Origin: Pseudomonadota bacterium
GTDB lineage: Bacteria; Myxococcota; Myxococcia; Myxococcales; Vulgatibacteraceae
Reading direction: 5' to 3'
Length of the DNA: 13,036 nt
NCBI GenBank assembly: GCA_023436385.1
Contig: JAEZJH010000352.1
Span: 1-13,036 of the forward strand
The first letter of the stretch is position 1, and each line of letters opens with the position of its first letter. Of the stretch, positions 1 through 8,584 are shown piece by piece. The notes below the pieces were generated by a model that worked only from the letters and a program-made list of their open reading frames with translations, was not told the DNA's origin and searched no databases. Both the position numbers and the translations under genes were made by a program.

Positions 1-1
1 G

Positions 2-1657
<1,656 letters not shown>

Positions 1658-1684
1658 CCGGTCCTAACGGGTTGAAGTGACGCG

Positions 1685-1720
1685 AGCGGCGGGATCCTCC
1701 GGGGTCCCGCCGCTTCGTCT
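1685..1720 (+). terminator. Intrinsic terminator after nifJ
   Basis: Inverted repeat starting 28 bases after the nifJ stop. GCGGCGGGA at 1686-1694 pairs perfectly with TCCCGCCGC at 1705-1713. The stem can extend inward through 1695-1697/1702-1704 (one G-T pair) to a four-base loop, and outward by A1685-T1714. The tail TTCGTCTTT is T-rich but interrupted by C and G. Position and strength fit termination of nifJ ahead of the next gene. Confidence 0.75.
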
Positions 1721-1766
1721 TTGGGCCGATGGATTGCCGGGCGTGGGCCCGGTAAGCTCGCGGGCC

Positions 1767-1771
1767 GGAGG
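1767..1771 (+). promoter_or_regulatory. Ribosome binding site that fixes the start of the duplicated secreted protein
   Basis: GGAGG lies four bases before ATG 1776. The open frame continues upstream to a GTG at 1677, but that start would place the terminator hairpin inside the gene and would bury the hydrophobic signal peptide behind 33 residues. ATG 1776 puts the signal peptide at the very N-terminus. A TAAGCT sequence at 1753-1758 could be a -10 element, but I see no good -35 partner. Confidence 0.65.
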
Positions 1772-1775
1772 CACG

Positions 1776-3383
1776 ATGGCGGCCGCTCGGGTGGCGCTCT
1801 GCATGGCAGTGGTGCTCCTGGCCGCAGGGCCGGTGGCCGCCCTCTCTTTCGCGTCGCCCAGCGACTGGATGCAGGCGGAGAAGGCCGAGGTCGTGCTGAT
1901 TGGGAAGGTGCGGCGCGTCCACGGCGACCGCGTGCGAATCGCGGTCGAGCGGTACGTGGTCGGCGAGGAGACCGAGCGGTTCGTGGAGGCGACGGCCCCT
2001 CCGGAGGCGCTCGGCCGCCTTCGCCCGGGAGCGCGCGTCCTCGTCTTCGCTCCCTTCACCGACTGGCGGGTCGCCCACACCGTCTACCTGGACGCCATTT
2101 CCCCTCTTGGCCCGCCCCAGGGGCCCCCGCAGTTCATCTACCGCGTGGTCACCGACGAGTTCGACGGGAAACCGGTGCCGGAGGCGGTCGTCGCCCGGGC
2201 GTTTCTCCGGGAGCGGGAGCTGCCCCGGATCCACGCCCCCCGGGGCGAGGGCAAACGCCGCGACCGCCTGCTGGTGCAGGGTCTCGAGGCCGCCACTCCC
2301 TACGAGCGAGCTCGGGCGGCGCGGCGGACCTGCGATGTGTTCGACCCGGATCCCCTATCACCCGAGGTCGAGCGCCGCGTGGCCGCGCTCGCGGTGTGCG
2401 GCGACGGCGAGCTGCCCGTCGCGGCAACCGACGCCCTCGCCTGCACGACGCCGGTGACCAGGCTGACCGCGATGCTACGGCTCCTCCGCTGCTCGTCGGA
2501 ACCCCTCGCCTCTCGCGCCTACCGGCTCGCCATTCCGGACGGCTGCCCCCCGGAGACCCGCGACTTGGGAACGTTGGCGGACCGGGGGGCGGCGGTGGGC
2601 CGAATGGAGGCCTGCGTCCGCGACCGGCTGGCGGCGCTCGAGCTCTTGCCGCCCCCCGATCCACCGAGGTCGTCCCCTCCCGACGCTGTCTGGCTGGCCC
2701 GGGACAAGGTCGTGGTCGTCGGCCGGGTGGAGGAGGTCCTCCCGTACCGGGTCCGGATCGTGGTCGAGCGACGCCTCGCCGGCGAAACGCCGGATCGGCT
2801 CCTCTTGCAGGCGCACGGGAAGCTCGCGCCGGGCGACCTGGTGATCGCCGCGGGCTCCTCCGCCGCCGAAAGACTCCGGGTCGTCTCCGGTGACTACCTC
2901 GACGACGACGCGGTCCCGATGACGGCGGTGATCCGGGCGGTGGCCCTGGCGCGAGAGCTACCGCCGACGGATGGCGACCTCGCCTTGCGCGATCGGCTGC
3001 TGCTCGAAGGCCTGACCGCGCCGACGCCGTACGAGTGGTACTGGGCCCTGCGCCAGCTCTGCACGAGCCCGCGCCCGCTCTCGCCCGCCATCGAGCGCCG
3101 GGTGGACACCCTGGCCGTCTGCGGCGACAGCCACCTCCAGGACGCGGCCGCCCGCGCGCTCGGGTGCGCCAGCCCCGAAACGAGGTGGAGGGCCGTCCTC
3201 CGGCTCCTCAAGTGCCCGGAGGTCCAGCTCCAGACCCACGCCGCCAGCCTCGCCGAATATCACCGCTGCCCGGCCACCGATCGCCGGGGCTTCCGGGACC
3301 TTCCCCAGGCCGAGCGGCCGGGTTACCTACGGCGCGTCGAGGCGTGTGTCCGGGAGAAGCTCCGCGAGGCGTCCGGGCCGTAG
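1776..3383 (+). CDS. Exported protein with two tandem copies of a six-cysteine module; function unknown
   Basis: I do not recognise this 535-residue protein. Residues 1-22 look like a Sec signal peptide: short basic start, hydrophobic core AVVLLAAG, and a plausible cleavage site after VAA. The rest is two copies of one module, at about 37-285 and 310-529. Each copy starts with a beta-rich stretch (AEVVLIGKVRRVHGDRVRI versus DKVVVVGRVEEVLPYRVRI), followed by a helical cysteine-containing stretch (for example LSPEVERRVAALAVCGD versus LSPAIERRVDTLAVCGD). Cysteines fall at 186, 208, 223, 239, 257, 280 in copy one and at 429, 449, 464, 480, 498, 524 in copy two, so they probably form disulfides outside the cytoplasm. 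The helical part, with the pattern of charged residue, hydrophobic helix, then RLL(R/K)C, resembles HEAT-type repeats; the beta part resembles small barrel modules. Both comparisons are inference. It is probably its own transcription unit between two terminators. No catalytic motif was seen. Confidence 0.85.
   Translation: MAAARVALCMAVVLLAAGPVAALSFASPSDWMQAEKAEVVLIGKVRRVHGDRVRIAVERYVVGEETERFVEATAPPEALGRLRPGARVLVFAPFTDWRVAHTVYLDAISPLGPPQGPPQFIYRVVTDEFDGKPVPEAVVARAFLRERELPRIHAPRGEGKRRDRLLVQGLEAATPYERARAARRTCDVFDPDPLSPEVERRVAALAVCGDGELPVAATDALACTTPVTRLTAMLRLLRCSSEPLASRAYRLAIPDGCPPETRDLGTLADRGAAVGRMEACVRDRLAALELLPPPDPPRSSPPDAVWLARDKVVVVGRVEEVLPYRVRIVVERRLAGETPDRLLLQAHGKLAPGDLVIAAGSSAAERLRVVSGDYLDDDAVPMTAVIRAVALARELPPTDGDLALRDRLLLEGLTAPTPYEWYWALRQLCTSPRPLSPAIERRVDTLAVCGDSHLQDAAARALGCASPETRWRAVLRLLKCPEVQLQTHAASLAEYHRCPATDRRGFRDLPQAERPGYLRRVEACVREKLREASGP
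1884..3362 (+). repeat. Internal duplication within the secreted protein gene
   Basis: Two protein-level repeats, about 1884-2630 and 2703-3362, joined by a proline-rich linker (PPPDPPRSSPP). They align along most of their length, but the DNA has diverged, so this is an old duplication. The first copy is longer by an insertion after its beta-rich part (residues about 92-120). Cysteine intervals are 22, 15, 16, 18, 23 in copy one and 20, 15, 16, 18, 26 in copy two. Confidence 0.85.
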
Positions 3384-3454
3384 AGGGCGAATGAGCGAAG
3401 GCTGTCCCGACGGCCCGGACCGGCCCCGCGGGATCATCACCGCCTCTCGAAACA

Positions 3455-3485
3455 ACGGCCGCATCCGGGGAACGGATGCGGCCGT
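3455..3485. terminator. Bidirectional intrinsic terminator between convergent genes
   Basis: Perfect inverted repeat: CGGCCGCATCCG at 3456-3467 pairs with CGGATGCGGCCG at 3473-3484, with an added A3455-T3485 pair and a five-base loop GGGAA. On the minus strand it starts 28 bases after the stop of the PNGase F-like gene and is followed by TTGTTTCG, a fair U-tract. On the plus strand it is about 70 bases after the stop of the duplicated secreted gene and is followed by the weaker TCGTGTTCTG. It probably serves both genes, more strongly the minus-strand one. Nothing else was recognised in 3384-3513. Confidence 0.8.
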
Positions 3486-3513
3486 CGTGTTCTGCGGTTC
3501 TGCCGAGTGTGCA

Positions 3514-5289
3514 TCAATTCGCCGGGGCGTAGAAGACGAGCCAGCTGGCGACGCGGAGCTCGGGGAAGTACGGGTCCGGGACGTCGGGGAGCGGGACCGG
3601 GACGTAGGACTCGCCGCGGAAGAGGGCGCGGTAGGCGAGCGTGTTTTCGCCGGAGACCACCGCGGCGGAGACGTCCTGGGTCCAGGGCTTCACGTCCTCG
3701 CCGGGGCACCAGCCGGCGCGGCCGAAGGGCCAGGAGCCGAACTGGTTGGGGACCACGCCTTCGGCGACGCGGTCGTAACAGCCGTACCGCGAGCTGGCGT
3801 CGGGGTGCTCCCGGAGGAACGGAGTGCCGTTCAGGGCGAACTCGTGCTGGTGGTTGCAGAACTCGGCGCAGTTGTCGGCGGTGGCACCGAAGCCGTGGCC
3901 GGTGATCGAGGCGAAGAGCTCGACCCTCACCGCGGCCGGGTCGTCGACGGTGAAGGTCACCGGCGCGAAGCTCGGGTTGTAGGAGGCGTCCCAGGTCTGG
4001 GCGGAGGGAGCGCGGCCCCAGAGGTAGCGCGCCTCCACCGGGCGGAAGGGCTTGCCCGCGTTCCAGAGCAGGACCTGCAGGTGCAGGTCGTAGCCGTTGG
4101 CGCCCTCGTAGCGGAGCACCCGTGGGCCGCCGTCGGCGAGGAGCGGGAGGAGCGGTGAGACCTCGGTGAGCCACTCGCCCTCGCGGCCGTAGGGGGTGAC
4201 GTAGCGCACCAGCTCCGTGCAACTGGACTCGTCGGCCGGATCGCAGAGGAGGAGGTGGTGGGCGTAGTCCCACTCGTTGCAGCCGTTCTCCTTGCCCTGC
4301 CGGTGGTCGGGACACGCGGTGTAGAGATACACCGCCATGGAGTCGAACCCGGCCAGCTCGGCCGCGGAGGGAAAGGTGGCGGTGAGCCGGGTGGCGTAAC
4401 CGTCGCCCCAGCCGCCCTGGTGCCGGGTGCCGTCGGCCACCGTCACCACGGTGGCGTCGACACCGGTCAACGTCCGCTCGAGGTTCCGCTCGTAATTGAA
4501 ATACTCCGCCTCCGTCCCCAGGAAGCGGATCGGGTACTCCCCGTTGTTGAAGTCGTAGAGCATCCCCACCTCGCGCCAGCGTTGGAAGCGGTCGATGGCG
4601 AAGTGGAGGGGGCCGTGCTCGGCCACGAACGCGCCCAGGGAGCCGTCGAGCGCGGTCCCGGACGACACCGGGTCGGTCACGTAGTGGAGGCGGCCGGCCC
4701 AGGCCTCGCGCTTGGCGGCGGAGAGGGCGTCCAGGGCGGCGTCGATCCGGGCCTTCATCGCCTCCATGTCCTCCCGCGGCGTGTCGGCCGAGAGAAACAC
4801 CAGGTGCGTGTTCTCCGGCGTCTCCCGGAGGAGCCGCTTCACGTCCGAGCCCCAGTAGGCCTTGGCGTAGTCGCTCCCGTCGTACTTGAGGACGAACAGG
4901 TAGCTGTCGTAGCCGGTCCAGCTCGCCCGGAAGTTCCAGGGGCCGCCGAGGGTGTTGACGGTGAAGTCGCCAGCGGTGTCGCGGATACCGACGCCGTAGG
5001 GGCCCTCGCTCCAGGGCACCGGCGCCTCCGCGTGGACGCAGCCCTGCCCGTCTACGGTGGCGCCCGCCGGCGTCGCCGGGCAGAGGTCCGACACATCGGC
5101 GACCCCGTCGCCGTCCGCGTCCGGGAGACACGTCGCCTCGACACACGCGAACCCGGCGCCGCAGGCCGGCTCGCACGTGGCCTCGGCGTCCGGCTTCGAG
5201 TCGTCGCCGCACCCCACCACCAGGGAGATCGCCAGCACCCCTGCCATCCAGGCGAGACGCTCGGGGCGCGCGCCGGTCCGACCGTGCAT
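3514..5289 (-). CDS. Lipoprotein with calcium-loop linker, unassigned domain and PNGase F-like core
   Basis: A 591-residue protein related to peptide-N-glycosidase F, which removes N-linked glycans from asparagine. ATG 5289 was chosen because GGAGG lies six bases upstream and the signal peptide follows at once. Lipobox VVGC puts the lipidated cysteine at 27. Residues 39-84 are Cys-rich with a thrombospondin type 3-like calcium loop (DADGDGVADVSDLC, 57-70). About 96-265 is an alpha/beta domain I cannot name (GDFTVNTLGGPWNF, later IDRFQRWREVGMLYDF). About 290-585 matches both PNGase F domains: GWGDGYATR, CNEWD (337-341), RYVTPY, ITGHGF, NCAEFC (473-478) and RAGWCPG (524-530). Compared from memory with the Elizabethkingia enzyme, D341 matches Asp60 and E476 matches Glu206. 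The Glu118 region (RYEGAN, 393-398) aligns poorly and the nearby Trp120 looks absent. The fold call is strong; activity and substrate are uncertain. It is probably anchored in the envelope or on the cell surface. Confidence 0.88.
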   Translation of the reverse strand: MHGRTGARPERLAWMAGVLAISLVVGCGDDSKPDAEATCEPACGAGFACVEATCLPDADGDGVADVSDLCPATPAGATVDGQGCVHAEAPVPWSEGPYGVGIRDTAGDFTVNTLGGPWNFRASWTGYDSYLFVLKYDGSDYAKAYWGSDVKRLLRETPENTHLVFLSADTPREDMEAMKARIDAALDALSAAKREAWAGRLHYVTDPVSSGTALDGSLGAFVAEHGPLHFAIDRFQRWREVGMLYDFNNGEYPIRFLGTEAEYFNYERNLERTLTGVDATVVTVADGTRHQGGWGDGYATRLTATFPSAAELAGFDSMAVYLYTACPDHRQGKENGCNEWDYAHHLLLCDPADESSCTELVRYVTPYGREGEWLTEVSPLLPLLADGGPRVLRYEGANGYDLHLQVLLWNAGKPFRPVEARYLWGRAPSAQTWDASYNPSFAPVTFTVDDPAAVRVELFASITGHGFGATADNCAEFCNHQHEFALNGTPFLREHPDASSRYGCYDRVAEGVVPNQFGSWPFGRAGWCPGEDVKPWTQDVSAAVVSGENTLAYRALFRGESYVPVPLPDVPDPYFPELRVASWLVFYAPAN

Positions 5290-5295
5290 TGCCGT

Positions 5296-5300
5296 CCTCC
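5296..5300 (-). promoter_or_regulatory. Ribosome binding site that fixes the start of the PNGase F-like lipoprotein
   Basis: On the minus strand GGAGG sits six bases before ATG 5289. The frame stays open upstream to 5511, but those 74 extra residues are Arg/Pro-rich, typical of a non-coding GC-rich frame, and would bury the lipoprotein signal. Confidence 0.7.
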
Positions 5301-5318
5301 GGAAGCCGTTTTGCCGGC

Positions 5319-5347
5319 AGGCTAGCACCCGGGGGCCCGTGTTTCCA
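5319..5347 (-). promoter_or_regulatory. Possible promoter of the PNGase F-like gene
   Basis: Reading the minus strand, TGGAAA (5347-5342) and TAGCCT (5324-5319) are spaced by 17 bases and would give a leader of about 23 bases carrying the GGAGG site. They match the sigma-70 consensus at only four and three of six positions, so this is a weak call supported mostly by spacing and position. Confidence 0.28.
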
Positions 5348-5542
5348 CGTCGGGTCCGGCGGTGGGTGAGTGGCCGACTGCCGCAGGCCCCGCGGGGAAG
5401 CGGCCCCGGCCGGTCCCGGCGAGGACGGAAGACCGGTCCCCGGTTCCGGCGCGGGAGGAGGAGCGGGCCCGGCGCCCCGCGACCGGGGAAGGAGACGACG
5501 GGCTTCTCCACCCGCGGGCGGCGCGGTATCTACGTTGCCACC

Positions 5543-6124
5543 ATGGTCCGCTCGGTCTGCGTCTTTCTGGCGTCGTCGCTGGAAGTGCCCGAACCCCACA
5601 AGACCCTCGCCCGAAACACCGGCGAGGCGATCGCCCGGGCCGGGCTCACCCTGGTGTATGGCGGGGCGAGCCGGGGCCTGATGGGCGTGATGGCCGACGC
5701 CGCCCTGGCCGCCGGCGGGCGCGTGGTCGGGGTGATCCCGCCGCAGCTGGTCGAGCGGGAGCTGGTGCACCGCGGCCTCACCGAGCTGGTGATGGTTCGC
5801 TCGATGCACGAGCGAAAGGCGGAGATGACGGCGCGGAGCGACGCCTTCGCCGTGCTCCCGGGCGGCTTCGGCACCCTCGACGAGGCCTTCGAGGCCCTCA
5901 CCTGGCGGCTCCTCGGCCTCCACGGAAAGCCGATCGTCTTCGTCGATCCGCCCGGCCTCCCCTACTGGCCGCCGCTCCTCGATTTCGTCGCCGGCGCGGT
6001 GGAGACCGGCACCATCCGCGCCGCCCACGCCCGCCTGATCGAGCACGTCGAGGGCGCCCAGGCGCTCCTCGCCCGGCTCCGGGACGAACCGGCGCATCCG
6101 GAGCGGCCGCCGGGCTGGGTCTGA
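5543..6124 (+). CDS. LOG-family nucleotide 5'-monophosphate phosphoribohydrolase
   Basis: A 193-residue cytoplasmic protein of the LOG / TIGR00730 family, Rossmann-fold enzymes that release the base from nucleoside 5'-monophosphates. Plant members activate cytokinins; bacterial members act on AMP or cytokinin nucleotides, and the physiological role is often unknown. The family core is clear: YGGASRGLMG (39-48), GVIP (63-66), MHERKAEM (88-95) and the signature PGGFGTLDE (106-114), with Arg98 and Glu114 in the positions expected for catalysis. The N-terminal motif is unusual: CVFLASS, where most members have CVFCGSS or CVYCGSS. ATG 5543 was chosen because the motif then begins at residue 6, as in the family; the long open frame upstream is a GC artefact. 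No Shine-Dalgarno is visible. It converges with the AsmA-like gene, so it is probably transcribed alone. Specificity for a cytokinin cannot be inferred; older databases would label it 'lysine decarboxylase', which is a misannotation. Confidence 0.93.
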   Translation: MVRSVCVFLASSLEVPEPHKTLARNTGEAIARAGLTLVYGGASRGLMGVMADAALAAGGRVVGVIPPQLVERELVHRGLTELVMVRSMHERKAEMTARSDAFAVLPGGFGTLDEAFEALTWRLLGLHGKPIVFVDPPGLPYWPPLLDFVAGAVETGTIRAAHARLIEHVEGAQALLARLRDEPAHPERPPGWV

Positions 6125-6136
6125 AGGAACGACAAC

Positions 6137-6169
6137 GCGGGGTTCGGGCCGCGCGCGGGATCACCCCGC
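6137..6169. terminator. Weak candidate hairpin between the LOG and AsmA-like genes
   Basis: GCGGGGT at 6137-6143 can pair with ACCCCGC at 6163-6169 across a 19-base GC-rich loop. There is no T-run on either strand, so termination is doubtful. It is the only inverted repeat I noticed in the 120 bases between these convergent genes. Confidence 0.25.
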
Positions 6170-6244
6170 CTGGAAGTGCGCGACCCTGCCCCGCCGAGCC
6201 GACGTTGCCCACGACGCGCCGCGGCGCCAACTACGGACTCCGGG

Positions 6245-8332
6245 TCACCCGCCGCCACCCAAGCGATCGAGCAGCTTTCCGGCCCGGCGCTTGGCCTCGC
6301 GGCGGGCGCGCTCCTTGGCCTCCTCCGTCCGCCGCTCCACCTCCCGCTCCACCCGGGCCCGCGGGAGCACCGACTCCGCCAGGGCGTCGGGATCGATCGC
6401 GCCCACCTGCGGCGCGGTCAGCTCCCCGGCGATCTCCACCGGCACGTTGACGGGGCCGTCCGGCCGGAGCTTGCCGCCGCTGGCCCGGGCCACGAACTCC
6501 GGCGCGAGCCGCGCCGAGCCCTCGAGATCGAGGCGCTGGTCGAGGCCGATCCGGCCGTCGAGGGTGGCGGTGCCGAAGGACGACTCGACGGTGATCGGCC
6601 GATCGAGGACCAGCCACCCGTCCCGGACGGAGAAGGAGAGGAGCAGGTCCCGGAGCTTGGTGGCCTCGCCGCCGGAGGGCAGCGCTCCTCCCGCCCGGCC
6701 CAACCGTGCCAGCCCCTCGCCGAGCCGGGTGGCCAGGGCCGCGCCGAGATCGGCGGAGCGGAGCACGCCGCCCTGGAGCCGCAGCGCGCCGTCGCCCGAG
6801 ACGTTGGTCCGCACCTCCGTCCACTCCGCCCCGTTGCCGGTGACGGAGAGGCTGCCGCCCAGCCCCCCGGCCACCGGCGCGACGCCGGCGATCTCCGTCA
6901 TCGCCCGGGCGAGATCGACCGCGTCGAGGCGCGCCTCGAGCTTCCAGGCCGGCGCCGGTTGGGTCAGGTCCACCGTGGTCCCGCCCAGGTCGACGGTGCC
7001 GCCGTAGAGCCGGGCCCCGGCCTGCTGCAGGGCGAGCACCCCGCCCCGGAGCGTCGCCTCGGCGCGAACGTCGGTGGCGGTGAGGTTCCCCCGGACCACC
7101 TCCCCGAAGGCGATGGTGCCGTCGACGGTGAGGTCCCGGAGCTGCTCCTGCACCTCCGGGGGGAGGAGCCCCTGCCCCGGCGGCTCGGGCGTCGCCTCCG
7201 GCGCCTGGGGCGGCAACGCCCCGAGGAGCGCGTCGAGGTCGAGCCGGCGGCCGTTCACCGCGAAGGTCGCCTTCGACGGCGGCAGCCCGGCGAGGCTGGC
7301 GGTGGCGTCGAAGTCGACCCCCGGCCCGGCGACCCGGGCCTCCGGGATCTGCACGGTGGTTCCCGCGAAGTCGCCCTTGGGCACCGCCGCCTCCGCCCGG
7401 AACTTGCCGCTCGCCGGCTGCCCCCGGAGGGCGAGCCGCTCGACCGAGCCGTCGGCGTTGACGGCGTAGGCGCCCTCCGTGGTGGAGAGCTTCGCGTCGA
7501 GCTCCACCTCGCCGCCGGTGATCACCGCGGCCAGGCCCGCCGGCAGGAAGCCCTCGAGCTGGGTGAAGGGGACGTCGTTCACCGCCACGGAGCCGGTCAC
7601 CTCCGGCCACGACTCCGGCGGCAGCCCGGCCAGCGAGCCCGCCGGGAGGGGATCGATCGCCAGGTCGAGCCGCACGTTCTTCGCCCCGCCGCCCACGCCC
7701 GCCGCCACCTCGAGGTCGAGGCGCTCGCCGGGGCCGACCCCGGAGGCGGTGACGTCGATCCCGGTGACGTCGGTCCGGGCTCCGCTCTGCCGATCGACGA
7801 GGTGCACCGCGCCATCGGTGAGGGCGAGGCGATCGACGACGATCCGCCGCTCCCCCGGGAGCTCCTCCGCCGCCGGTGCCGGCGCCTCCTTCGCCGCGGC
7901 CTCGAGCCGGTCGAGGATGTCCTGGAAGCTCCAGGTCCCGTCGGCGAGCCGGGCCACGTTCACCTCCGGGTGCTCGAGCTCCACCGAGGTGGCCCGGACC
8001 TCCTTGCCCAGTGAGCGGATCAGCGGCCAGAGGGCGAGCCGCACCCGGGCCTCGCCGGTCTGGAGGAGCGGCGGATCGGCCGGGGTCCGGCCCCCGATCC
8101 GGAGGTCGGCGATGTGGGCGGTGGGCAACGGCAGGATCGAGGCCTCCACCGGGCCGGCGGTGATCGGCCGGCCGCTCCGGGCCGCCACCTCCGGCAACGC
8201 CCGCTCCTTCACCCGCTCCGCGATCGCCGAGGTGTCGAAGAGGAAGGCGACGATCACCCCGAGCCCGGTGAGGAGCACGAGCAGGGCGAGGCCGAAACGG
8301 GCGACGCGGGAACGGGGGCGGGAGGCGGCCAT
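6245..8332 (-). CDS. AsmA-like single-pass envelope protein
   Basis: A 695-residue protein of the AsmA / TamB-like type: one N-terminal membrane helix (about 13-32, FGLALLVLLTGLGVIVAFLF) after a basic start, then a long periplasmic part rich in short beta strands. The early segment, with ITAGPVEASILPLPTAHIADLRIGG, is the typical AsmA N-terminal pattern. The C-terminal part includes the usual repeats such as LYGGTVDLGG and GDGALRLQGGVLRSADLG. It ends in an Arg/Glu/Lys-rich helix (about 655-690) that could be a coiled coil. Related proteins take part in phospholipid transport or outer-membrane homeostasis; the role here is inferred from family only. The start is uncertain: ATG 8332 gives the standard short cytoplasmic tail, but its purine run GGGGAG abuts the ATG. 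An in-frame GTG at 8398 would add 22 residues including a CPAC motif. It converges with the LOG gene and is divergent from gltB. Confidence 0.85.
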   Translation of the reverse strand: MAASRPRSRVARFGLALLVLLTGLGVIVAFLFDTSAIAERVKERALPEVAARSGRPITAGPVEASILPLPTAHIADLRIGGRTPADPPLLQTGEARVRLALWPLIRSLGKEVRATSVELEHPEVNVARLADGTWSFQDILDRLEAAAKEAPAPAAEELPGERRIVVDRLALTDGAVHLVDRQSGARTDVTGIDVTASGVGPGERLDLEVAAGVGGGAKNVRLDLAIDPLPAGSLAGLPPESWPEVTGSVAVNDVPFTQLEGFLPAGLAAVITGGEVELDAKLSTTEGAYAVNADGSVERLALRGQPASGKFRAEAAVPKGDFAGTTVQIPEARVAGPGVDFDATASLAGLPPSKATFAVNGRRLDLDALLGALPPQAPEATPEPPGQGLLPPEVQEQLRDLTVDGTIAFGEVVRGNLTATDVRAEATLRGGVLALQQAGARLYGGTVDLGGTTVDLTQPAPAWKLEARLDAVDLARAMTEIAGVAPVAGGLGGSLSVTGNGAEWTEVRTNVSGDGALRLQGGVLRSADLGAALATRLGEGLARLGRAGGALPSGGEATKLRDLLLSFSVRDGWLVLDRPITVESSFGTATLDGRIGLDQRLDLEGSARLAPEFVARASGGKLRPDGPVNVPVEIAGELTAPQVGAIDPDALAESVLPRARVEREVERRTEEAKERARREAKRRAGKLLDRLGGGG

Positions 8333-8584
8333 CTCCCCGGAAAGTCGGCCCGTCCGGCAGGCGGGGCAACCCGCCACGGCCCCGGGGGCCGCTCCCACCC
8401 CGAATCCCGGCGCGAAACGCCGGAGGTCGGTCCGGGCCCCGGCGACCGGGGACGCGGCGAAAACAGCCGGCCGAGGGCGACCTCCCCCGGGGCCTACCCA
8501 CCCGAAAACCCAAGCTCATTCGTGGACTTGGCAACCCCCGGCGGGGAGTAACGCGCCGCGTCGGCACGCCCTACCGTGGAGCCC
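8333..8584. other. Divergent intergenic region between the AsmA-like gene and gltB
   Basis: A 252-base region that should hold both promoters. It contains a perfect inverted repeat CCGGCG-CGAAA-CGCCGG at 8407-8423. A slightly AT-richer patch at about 8503-8534 contains TTGGCA (8528-8533), a possible -35 for gltB, but the following TAACGC (8549-8554) is only 15 bases away and a poor -10. CCAAG (8510-8514) and CTTGG (8527-8531) form a short dyad that overlaps it. No glutamine riboswitch or other known leader structure was recognised. Confidence 0.35.
8578..8581 (+). promoter_or_regulatory. Short ribosome binding site of gltB
   Basis: GGAG only three bases before ATG 8585, closer than usual. 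The start is still preferred because it places the nucleophilic cysteine at residue 26, after a propeptide of normal length for glutamate synthase. TACCGT at 8572-8577 is also placed as a leaderless -10 would be, so translation initiation here is not settled. Confidence 0.4.

Larger units (their letters stand above)
5290..5542. other. Divergent intergenic region between the PNGase F-like gene and the LOG gene
   Basis: A 253-base stretch rich in G, C and purine runs. Apart from the weak minus-strand promoter and ribosome site, I see no clear operator, riboswitch or small gene. Just before the LOG start there is TATCTA at 5527-5532, eleven bases from the ATG, with no Shine-Dalgarno. If it is a -10 element, the LOG mRNA would be leaderless or nearly so. 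Confidence 0.4.

Noticed and set aside
1677..1775. Upstream GTG start for the duplicated secreted protein
   Set aside because: It would include the terminator hairpin and bury the signal peptide; ATG 1776 has a GGAGG site four bases upstream.
5290..5511. N-terminal extension of the PNGase F-like protein by 74 residues
   Set aside because: The extension is Arg/Pro-rich non-coding-like sequence and would hide the lipoprotein signal; ATG 5289 has a well-placed GGAGG.
3437..6097. Open frame of 886 codons on the minus strand overlapping the PNGase F-like and LOG genes
   Set aside because: It overlaps two recognisable genes in another frame, and its Pro/Arg-rich translation has no recognisable domain.
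6176..8014. Open frame of 612 codons on the plus strand, opposite the AsmA-like gene
   Set aside because: Low-complexity Arg/Gly/Pro/Glu-rich translation, antisense to a gene with a membrane helix and a family pattern; no start signal.
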